Positions 56,865 to 64,000 of a stretch of 64,000 nt of DNA are shown here, one piece after another (within the stretch, counting starts at the first letter, position 1; the number at the start of each line of letters is the position of its first letter). A program made the position numbers and the translations under genes. Source of the DNA: Sporosarcina quadrami (GTDB lineage: Bacteria > Bacillota > Bacilli > Bacillales_A > Planococcaceae); assembly GCF_014836615.1 (NCBI RefSeq), contig NZ_JACSQN010000001.1, positions 124,001 to 188,000 of the forward strand, written 5' to 3'. Under the pieces are notes generated by a model. It made no database searches. It saw only the letters and a list, made by a program, of their open reading frames with translations, and had not been told where the DNA came from.

Positions 56865-58997
56865 GTGTTCAAACCCGTATTAAAACTATTTAAATCGTTA
56901 AAATTCAATTATTTTTCGTTGTTCATTCTATTGATTGCAGCATTCGGGCTTTTTGCACTCATGCACGGAAATGTTAAGCAAGAGACGTATGAATTACATG
57001 AATTTAAAATATCACCAAAAACAATACGTTCTTTAAAAACTGTTGAAGACACAGTGAAAACCGAACAGGAAAAGCGCCGCATTGAATCGGAAGTGCCACC
57101 ATTTTATCAGTTTGATGAAAGTGTAGCAGGTAACAGACAGGCAGTCGCATCTTCTTTATTCGATTTCATCATTAAAGAAAAACAAGCGAATGTGCCTTCT
57201 TTAGAAGACATCGAGAAAGAGGAACCTGTGAAGACTCGGTCGGAACAAGTGAAAGATGTGAGGAAAGAACTGACTAAACTGGAAGAAGAAGAACCTAGTC
57301 TAAGATTAACGGATGAAGCAATTGCCAGTCTGTTGACTAACGAAGCATCTCGGCTTGATAAAATGAAACAAGAACTCGTCAAGATCATTGGCGAAGAACT
57401 TTCGAAGCCGATTCGCAGTGGCGATCTTTCACCTGTACGTTATGAAGTGGAGCGGAAACTTCGTTTATCCGAAGCAATCCCACCAGCTGAACTGCAGACT
57501 TTAATTACGCTCGGTAGGTCACTAGTGGTGGAAACGGAAACTATCAATAAATCACGTACTGAAAAGAGAATTGAAGAAGAGAAAAATGCGGTAGAGCCGA
57601 CAAGAATTCTTCAAGGACAAGTGATTGTACGAGAAGGTCAGTTTATTGACGCTGAAATTTACCGACAATTGGAACTTACGGGCTTGTTGAAAAATCAATC
57701 TTCGAATAAACCGGTTATCGGTCTTATTGCGTATGTCTTCTTTGTAATGCTCATCATTTACTTGCATTTCATCACTTGGCAAGAAGACAGTTATACGAAA
57801 AAGAAGTCGTTATTAATCGTTTTAGCGATTTTTTTCATCCTCGTATCCATCATGAAACTTTTAAGTCTTATAGATAAGGAATTCGATGTTCAAGTTGCAT
57901 TCCTATTCCCTACAGCGCTAGCACCGTTACTCGTCAAGCTTCTGACGAATGAACGAATGGCTTATATGACGACAATTGTTACTGCTGCAACAGCTGGCAT
58001 CATGCTTCTTGAAGGATTTTCTGCAATCATGCAAATGGAGATTGCTCTATATATTCTATTTGGTGGGATCATTAGTATTTACCTTCTTGGAAGTAATGGT
58101 CGTAGATCAAATATATTACGGACGAGTCTAGCGGTCGCTGGATCGAATATCTTATTCATTATCTTTTATTTACAGATGACTCAGTCGACATACGAGTTGT
58201 CCGAATTATTGTTTTACTGCATAGCAGCAATTACGTCAGGGATATTGTCTGGTGCATTGACGATCGGACTCATGCCGTTCTTTGAAACTTTCTTCGGCTT
58301 ATTGTCTGATATGAGATTGATTGAATTATCAAATCCGAACCACCCATTACTTAAAAAAGTACTGACCGAAACACCAGGTACCTATCATCATAGTGTAATG
58401 GTTGCCAATTTGGCGGATGCTGCTTGTGAATCTGTCGGCGCAAACGGATTGCTTGCTCGTGTAGGGAGCTATTATCATGATATCGGCAAAACAGTACGTC
58501 CAAATTTCTTCATCGAGAACCAACACGGCAGCGTTAATCCGCACGATGAATTGCCGCCAGAAAGAAGTCGTGATATCATTATTGCCCATGCTGTCGACGG
58601 AGCAGAACTTCTGGCTAAACATAAAATACCAAAAGAAATTGTAGATATTGCTAGACAACACCATGGTACAAGCTTCTTGAAATTCTTCTTTGTTAAAGCG
58701 AAAGAAATGGGACAGGATGTAATTGAAGACGATTTCCGATATCCAGGTCCTAAACCACAGACAAAGGAAATTGCGATCATTTCAATTGCCGATAGTGTTG
58801 AAGCGGCAGTGCGATCCATGAAAGAACCTACACCAGATAAGATTGCGAAGTTAGTCAAATCGATAATTGGCGGAAAACTGAACGATGGCCAGTTTGATGA
58901 GTGTGACCTATCGATGAAAGAATTGAAAAAAGTTGAAAGTGTCATTTGCGAAACGTTGAACGGCATTTTCCATAGCCGTATCGAATATCCGGATTAA
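56865..58997 (+). CDS. pgpH: 7TM-HD cyclic-di-AMP phosphodiesterase PgpH (YqfF)
   Basis: A 710-residue membrane enzyme that hydrolyses c-di-AMP, controlling potassium and cell-wall balance. An N-terminal helix (LFILLIAAFGLFALM) precedes a large extracellular 7TMR-HDED domain (about 50-280), then seven helices (VIGLIAYVFFVMLIIYLHF onward), and a cytoplasmic HD domain at about 500-710. Its metal ligands are in GTYHHSVMVANLADAA, SYYHDIGKTVRPNFF, IIAHAVDGAELL and HHGTSFLKFF. It starts at GTG 56865 after GGTGGGG; the TATAAT between them is in the spacer. This placement before ybeY is conserved. Confidence 0.95.
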   Translation: MFKPVLKLFKSLKFNYFSLFILLIAAFGLFALMHGNVKQETYELHEFKISPKTIRSLKTVEDTVKTEQEKRRIESEVPPFYQFDESVAGNRQAVASSLFDFIIKEKQANVPSLEDIEKEEPVKTRSEQVKDVRKELTKLEEEEPSLRLTDEAIASLLTNEASRLDKMKQELVKIIGEELSKPIRSGDLSPVRYEVERKLRLSEAIPPAELQTLITLGRSLVVETETINKSRTEKRIEEEKNAVEPTRILQGQVIVREGQFIDAEIYRQLELTGLLKNQSSNKPVIGLIAYVFFVMLIIYLHFITWQEDSYTKKKSLLIVLAIFFILVSIMKLLSLIDKEFDVQVAFLFPTALAPLLVKLLTNERMAYMTTIVTAATAGIMLLEGFSAIMQMEIALYILFGGIISIYLLGSNGRRSNILRTSLAVAGSNILFIIFYLQMTQSTYELSELLFYCIAAITSGILSGALTIGLMPFFETFFGLLSDMRLIELSNPNHPLLKKVLTETPGTYHHSVMVANLADAACESVGANGLLARVGSYYHDIGKTVRPNFFIENQHGSVNPHDELPPERSRDIIIAHAVDGAELLAKHKIPKEIVDIARQHHGTSFLKFFFVKAKEMGQDVIEDDFRYPGPKPQTKEIAIISIADSVEAAVRSMKEPTPDKIAKLVKSIIGGKLNDGQFDECDLSMKELKKVESVICETLNGIFHSRIEYPD

Positions 58998-59017
58998 TAA
59001 GGAAAGAAGGAGAGAAA

Positions 59018-59488
59018 ATGCTTGATCTTTATTTTGAAGATGTAACGGGAAGTGTATCCGAAGATATCGTGGACTTAGTGGCATCCGTTTTGAATCATGC
59101 TGCAAAAATGGAAAAATGCAATGCAAATACTGAAGTATCCGTGACATTTATGAATGATGAAGAAATAAAAATTGTTAACGCTGAATACCGAGGCAAAGAT
59201 TCGGCCACAGACGTCATTTCATTCGCTCTTGAAGAGATGGGAGAAGGGGAAGTTGCGATAGTGCAACAACAAGGAATGCCTGTTGTATTAGGAGATATTG
59301 TCATATCCGTTGAAACTGCAAAACGGCAGGCCAGTGAATATGGTCATGATCTTCGTCGGGAAATCGGTTTTCTTGCACTGCACGGATTCCTTCATCTTTT
59401 AGGGTACGATCATATGACGAAGGCGGATGAAAAAACAATGTTCGGAAGACAAGACGCAATTCTGTCATCTCTAGGACTTGAAAGGTGA
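59018..59488 (+). CDS. ybeY: Endoribonuclease YbeY
   Basis: Single-strand RNase for 16S rRNA 3' maturation and ribosome quality control. It has 156 residues with the metal motif ALHGFLHLLGYDHM (HxxxHxxGxDH) at about 126-139 and STDVISF-like SATDVISFALEEM. GAAAGAAGGAGAGAAA precedes ATG 59018. It lies with era, a GTPase acting on the same 16S 3' end, three genes downstream. Confidence 0.96.
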   Translation: MLDLYFEDVTGSVSEDIVDLVASVLNHAAKMEKCNANTEVSVTFMNDEEIKIVNAEYRGKDSATDVISFALEEMGEGEVAIVQQQGMPVVLGDIVISVETAKRQASEYGHDLRREIGFLALHGFLHLLGYDHMTKADEKTMFGRQDAILSSLGLER

Positions 59489-59494
59489 GAGAAA

Positions 59495-59845
59495 GTGCTT
59501 ACTTTTTTTAAAGCTTTCCACTATGCGGCGAATGGAATCGTACATAGTATGCGTACCGAACGAAATGTGAAGTTCCATGCTGTCGCTTTAATCATCGTTT
59601 CGATAGCAGGATTATTCACTGGACTTTCGACGACTGAATGGCTTATTATTCTCATTCTATTCGGTGGGATGCTCGCTCTAGAAATGATGAATACGGCAAT
59701 TGAGCGAGTTGTAGATCTTATTACAACAGAACACCATCCATTGGCTGGACAGGCAAAGGATGTGGGGTCAGGTGCAGTTTTAGTGTTCGCAATTATAAGT
59801 GCAATCATCGGATTAATCATATTCATTCCGAAATGGTTTTATTAA
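59495..59845 (+). CDS. dgkA: Undecaprenol kinase / diacylglycerol kinase DgkA
   Basis: Small membrane kinase; Gram-positive members phosphorylate undecaprenol for the lipid carrier cycle. The 116 residues have three membrane helices (VALIIVSIAGLFTG, WLIILILFGGMLALEMM, VLVFAIISAIIGLIIF) and the active-site signature EMMNTAIERVVDL. The N-terminal amphipathic part contains RTERNVKFHA. It starts at GTG 59495, after GGTGAGAGAAA, six bases past ybeY. Confidence 0.95.
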   Translation: MLTFFKAFHYAANGIVHSMRTERNVKFHAVALIIVSIAGLFTGLSTTEWLIILILFGGMLALEMMNTAIERVVDLITTEHHPLAGQAKDVGSGAVLVFAIISAIIGLIIFIPKWFY

Positions 59846-59851
59846 ATTTAA

Positions 59852-61175
<1,324 letters not shown>

Positions 61176-61205
61176 TCAGTTACATTTACGATAGAGGTGA
61201 TGTCC

Positions 61206-61991
61206 TTGTTAAATAAATGGGAAGGCATTATCCTAAAAAGCATTCCATACGGCGAATCTAATAAGATCGTTACTTTGTACACGCGTGAAGCAGGCAAGTT
61301 GACGGCGATGGCAAGAGGCGCAAAAAAACCTGCGAGTCGATTAGCTGCCGTCACGCAAAGTTTTACGCATGGATATTTTCTTTTACGCTCTGGACGAGGA
61401 ATGGGAACGCTTGAGCAAGGTGAACCCATTGACTCCATGCGTCATATACGAGAGGATCTCGAGGCGACAGCGTATGCTAGCTTTATCGTCGAGCTGATCG
61501 ACCGGTTGACGGATGATCAGGGTCAGAGCCAAAACGTTTTCCCTCTCCTTTATGATGCATTGCATGCCATAAATGAGCAATATGATCCTGAAGCGATTGC
61601 ATTATTCGTTGAATGGAAAATGCTTCCTGTAGCGGGGGTGCATCCCGTTCTTCATCAATGCGCCAATTGTAGCGCAACGGATGGAGAGTTTGCGTTCTCT
61701 TTTCAGGAAATCGGATTTCTTTGTCACCGATGTTTTCAGATTGACCCTTATTTAGTAAGATTGACCCCGACTCAACTACGATTGATCCGAACATTCTTCA
61801 CTGTACCGATTCAGGAAGTGGAATCACTTACGTTAAAGAAAACGACGAAGCAGTTCATGAAGAAAATCGTCAGAACTGTTTATGATGAGCAAGTGGGAAT
61901 CCGTTTAAAGTCAAGACAATTTCTCGATCAATTGGAGCGTACGCCTGAATTGTTGCCACAAAAAGAAAAACCGGAGGAAGAAGGGGGATAA
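61206..61991 (+). CDS. recO: DNA repair protein RecO
   Basis: Loads RecA onto SSB-coated DNA with RecR. It has 261 residues: an N-terminal OB-fold (EGIILKSIPYGESNKIVTLY, MARGAKKPASRLAAV), a helical middle, and a zinc finger with cysteines in QCANCSATDGEF and LCHRCFQ. It starts at TTG 61206 after AGAGGTGATG (GTG 61197 and ATG 61200 are part of that site), matching the MLxKxEGI family start. The last codons lie in the shared terminator. Confidence 0.95.
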   Translation: MLNKWEGIILKSIPYGESNKIVTLYTREAGKLTAMARGAKKPASRLAAVTQSFTHGYFLLRSGRGMGTLEQGEPIDSMRHIREDLEATAYASFIVELIDRLTDDQGQSQNVFPLLYDALHAINEQYDPEAIALFVEWKMLPVAGVHPVLHQCANCSATDGEFAFSFQEIGFLCHRCFQIDPYLVRLTPTQLRLIRTFFTVPIQEVESLTLKKTTKQFMKKIVRTVYDEQVGIRLKSRQFLDQLERTPELLPQKEKPEEEGG

Positions 61992-62012
61992 CCCTTTTCC
62001 TACGGTTTTTTT
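61968..62012. terminator. Terminator between recO and glyS
   Basis: The end of recO (AAACCGGAGGAAGAAGGG) pairs with CCCTTTTCCTACGGTTT, followed by seven T. The stem runs through the recO stop. A-rich flanks let it serve the converging glyS as well. Confidence 0.85.
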
Positions 62013-62023
62013 ATTTTTGTTCA

Positions 62024-63403
62024 TTAAAATGCAAGGTGTTTTTCGATATACGAACGGACATCTGCAATCGGCATGCGAATCTGTTCCATTGAGTCGCGAT
62101 GTCTCACTGTTACTTGACGGTCTTCTTCTGAATCGAAATCATACGTGATACAGAAAGGAGTACCGATTTCATCCTGACGACGGTAGCGGCGTCCGATGGA
62201 TTGTGAATCATCATATTGAACAGGGAAGTGCTTACGCAGTTCTGCATACACTTCATCAGCGCCTTCAGCGAGTTTCTTAGATAATGGCAAGACAGCCGCT
62301 TTAATCGGTGCTAAAGCAGGATGGAATCGCATAACTGTACGTTTGTCGTCCCCTTCAAGTTCTTCTTCAACAATTGCATCACAAAGGAATGCTAATGTTA
62401 CACGGTCTGCTCCGACTGAAGGCTCTATGCAATAAGGGACATACTTTTCATTTGTAATAGGATCTTGGTAAATAAAGTCTTCACCGGAATGTTCCATGTG
62501 ACGCGTTAGATCGAAATCTGTACGGTTTGCAATACCCCAAAGTTCGCCCCAACCAAACGGGAATTTATACTCGATATCTACAGTCCCTTTTGAATAGTGG
62601 GATAGCTCATCAGCGTTATGTTCACGAAGTCTCATGTTGCCTGCAGTTAAGCCTAAGTCATGCAACCACTTTTCAGAGAAGTCTCTCCAGTACTCATACC
62701 ATTTCATATCTTCGCCAGGCTTACAGAAGAATTCCAATTCCATCTGTTCGAATTCCCGCGTACGGAAAGTGAAGTTACCAGGTGTAATTTCGTTCCGGAA
62801 ACTTTTACCGATTTGGGCAATACCGAAAGGCATCTTTTTACGCATAGACCGTTGAACGTTCTTGAAGTTCACAAAGATTCCTTGTGCTGTTTCAGGACGT
62901 AAGAAAATTTCATTAGCTGATGAATCAGTAACACCTTGTGATGTCTTAAACATCAAGTTAAATTGGCGAATACTTGTATATTCAAGTGCACCACAATTAG
63001 GGCAGACAATATTGTGCTCGTTAATCAGTTCTTCCATCTTTTCAAATGGCATTCCGTCTACAACGACTTCCATTCCTTTTTCGTCAAGCGCATCTTCAAT
63101 CAGTTTATCGGCACGATGACGTGTTTTACATTTTTTACAGTCAATCATCGGATCATTAAAATTACCGATATGACCGGATGCTTCCCAAACTTTTGGATTC
63201 ATAAGGATAGCCGCATCGAGTCCTTCGTTATAAGGGGACTCCTGAACAAATTTTTGCCACCATGCACGCTTAATATTATTTTTAAGCGCGATGCCTAGTG
63301 GACCGTAATCCCAAGTGTTCGCTAATCCGCCATAAATATCTGATCCCGGAAAAACAAACCCTCTCTGCTTCGATAAATTGACAATCTGTTCCATAGTTAA
63401 CAT
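62024..63403 (-). CDS. glyS: Glycyl-tRNA synthetase, single-chain dimeric type
   Basis: Class II synthetase of the alpha2 type found in eukaryotes, archaea and some Firmicutes, not the alpha2beta2 glyQ/glyS type. It has 459 residues. Motif 1 region is [13 protein letters not shown]; a cysteine-rich insertion has [11 protein letters not shown] and CPNCGAL; motif 2 is [20 protein letters not shown]; motif 3 is [14 protein letters not shown]; and an anticodon-binding domain ends the protein. It starts at ATG 63403, six bases after GGAGGG (minus strand). It occupies the place of glyQ-glyS between recO and ccpN but points the other way, with its own T-box. Confidence 0.97.
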   Translation of the reverse strand: MLTMEQIVNLSKQRGFVFPGSDIYGGLANTWDYGPLGIALKNNIKRAWWQKFVQESPYNEGLDAAILMNPKVWEASGHIGNFNDPMIDCKKCKTRHRADKLIEDALDEKGMEVVVDGMPFEKMEELINEHNIVCPNCGALEYTSIRQFNLMFKTSQGVTDSSANEIFLRPETAQGIFVNFKNVQRSMRKKMPFGIAQIGKSFRNEITPGNFTFRTREFEQMELEFFCKPGEDMKWYEYWRDFSEKWLHDLGLTAGNMRLREHNADELSHYSKGTVDIEYKFPFGWGELWGIANRTDFDLTRHMEHSGEDFIYQDPITNEKYVPYCIEPSVGADRVTLAFLCDAIVEEELEGDDKRTVMRFHPALAPIKAAVLPLSKKLAEGADEVYAELRKHFPVQYDDSQSIGRRYRRQDEIGTPFCITYDFDSEEDRQVTVRHRDSMEQIRMPIADVRSYIEKHLAF

Positions 63404-63615
63404 GTAAATCCCTCCAATTAAAATAAGCACCCATCCCCGGACATAAAGTCCGGGGACGAGTGCGTAATGACCCGCGGTTCCACCCCGATTGGTTGTATAA
63501 ACAACCCACTTGAAAGTAGTGGCTCAAGGTTGCCGTTTCATGCCGGTACGGGCTTTCACTATCCCCGTTCGCTAAAGTGGCATTACTCATTGACCCATCA
63601 TCGCCTATTGAATTC
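63404..63615 (-). promoter_or_regulatory. T-box leader of glyS (probable Gly GGC specifier)
   Basis: On the minus strand the T-box sequence GGGGTGGAACCGCGGG (63486-63471) precedes a strong terminator in which CCCCGGAC pairs with GTCCGGGG (63458-63432 region), followed by TTATTTT. Stem I carries AGTA and GAAAC elements with GGC followed by A at 63534-63532 as the likely specifier, and a GATG motif. No large stem II fits between stem I and the stem III hairpin GGTTG/CAACC, as in known glyQS T-boxes. Confidence 0.93.
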
Positions 63616-63621
63616 AGTAAT

Positions 63622-63650
63622 AGTGTAGCATGGTTCCAAACTATCTGCAA
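63622..63650 (-). promoter_or_regulatory. Promoter of the glyS T-box transcript
   Basis: Minus strand TTGCAG (63650-63645), 17 bases, TACACT (63627-63622), placing the start near 63615. Confidence 0.65.
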
Positions 63651-63766
63651 TGATGGAGTAGATTGCCTGGCCAATAAACAGAAGAAGCCATGCCGATAGG
63701 AATTGTAGTAGCTAAATGCTATACTTATCGAGGATATATTATCGAACGTTTAGGGCGGTGATTCAT

Positions 63767-64000
63767 ATGGAATTGAATAAGCGCCAGACCGAGATCCTTG
63801 GAATTGTTAAGATGGATGGTCCAATCACGGGTGAGCAAATTGCAGAAAGACTGAGTCTGGCAAGAGCTACAATTAGACCTGATCTGGCGATTCTCACTAT
63901 GGCGGGGTATTTGGATGCAAGACCACGTGTCGGCTATTTTTATTCGGGGAAAAAACCGGTCCAATCAATTGCTGACGGCATGATTGGGATGAAGGTCGGG
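63767..64000 (+). CDS. ccpN: Transcriptional repressor CcpN, 3' end outside the window
   Basis: The first 78 codons are present. An N-terminal helix-turn-helix (NKRQTEILGIVKMDGPITGE, ERLSLARATIRPDLAILTM) is followed by GYLDARPRVGYFYSGKK, typical of B. subtilis CcpN (YqzB), a CBS-domain repressor of the gluconeogenic genes gapB and pckA. The CBS domains lie beyond the window. GGGCGGTGATTCAT precedes ATG 63767. In B. subtilis ccpN follows glyQ-glyS in this operon; here it is divergent from glyS. Confidence 0.9.
   Translation, partial: MELNKRQTEILGIVKMDGPITGEQIAERLSLARATIRPDLAILTMAGYLDARPRVGYFYSGKKPVQSIADGMIGMKVG

Overview
The window looks like chromosomal core sequence of an endospore-forming, low-to-moderate GC Firmicute. 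Gene order and protein character point to Bacillales, and most likely a Sporosarcina/Planococcaceae-type genome; this is inferred from gene order and family resemblance, not from a database search. It carries sporulation genes (sigK, gpr, spoIIP, yqfC, yqfD), competence genes (comEA, comEB, comEC), a chemotaxis gene (cheV), three T-box leaders, a CIRCE operator and Bacillus-type ribosome binding sites, many of them serving TTG or GTG starts. Almost every gene is on the + strand. No rRNA, tRNA, insertion sequence, prophage, CRISPR array or defence island was seen.

Layout. 1-3.5 kb: the 3' part of relA and dtd, facing an SH3b/amidase cell-wall hydrolase. 3.6-7.0 kb: a T-box-controlled hisS-aspS operon. 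7.1-7.3 kb: 6S RNA. 7.4-10.5 kb: tcdA, cheV and a reverse-strand rarA. 10.6-16.6 kb: cymR, a cysteine desulfurase, mnmA, a TPR protein and recD2. 16.6-25.5 kb: T-box-alaS, ireB-like yrzL, yqgF, yrzB, mltG, trmR, udk, greA, yrrS, mtnN and a 26-residue membrane peptide. 25.6-26.3 kb: an uninterrupted sigK on the minus strand. 26.4-31.4 kb: yqeG-yqeH-aroE-yhbY-nadD-yqeK-rsfS-yqeM, a ribosome-assembly and NAD cluster. 31.5-35.1 kb: comEA-comEB-comEC. 35.1-38.8 kb: yqzM, holA, rpsT, gpr, spoIIP. 39.0-50.3 kb: lepA, hemW, the heat-shock operon hrcA-grpE-dnaK-dnaJ, then prmA-rsmE-mtaB. 50.4-61.99 kb: deoC, rpsU, nfeD-floA-(unknown)-yqfC-yqfD-phoH-pgpH-ybeY-dgkA-cdd-era-recO. 62.0-64.0 kb: a reverse-strand single-chain glycyl-tRNA synthetase with its own T-box, and the start of ccpN.

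Most of the window is translation and RNA quality control: three aminoacyl-tRNA synthetase units sensing uncharged tRNA, tRNA modification (mnmA, tcdA, trmR, mtaB), ribosome assembly (yqeH, rsfS, era, ybeY, rsmE, prmA) and the stringent factor. Mixed in are envelope functions (mltG, amidase, dgkA, floA/nfeD) and nucleotide signalling (relA, pgpH, yqeK).

No large undescribed system is visible. The observations most worth a second look are local: comEC appears to start at an ATT codon; a terminator-like hairpin contains the ribosome binding site of yqfC; dnaJ has its own promoter and a leader with two competing folds; greA is preceded by an attenuator-like hairpin; the specifier of the hisS T-box aligns better as an Asn codon than a His codon; the two-subunit GlyRS expected at this locus is replaced by an inverted single-chain enzyme; and two uncharacterised small or lineage-restricted proteins (25379-25459 and 53938-54447) lie in conserved operons.
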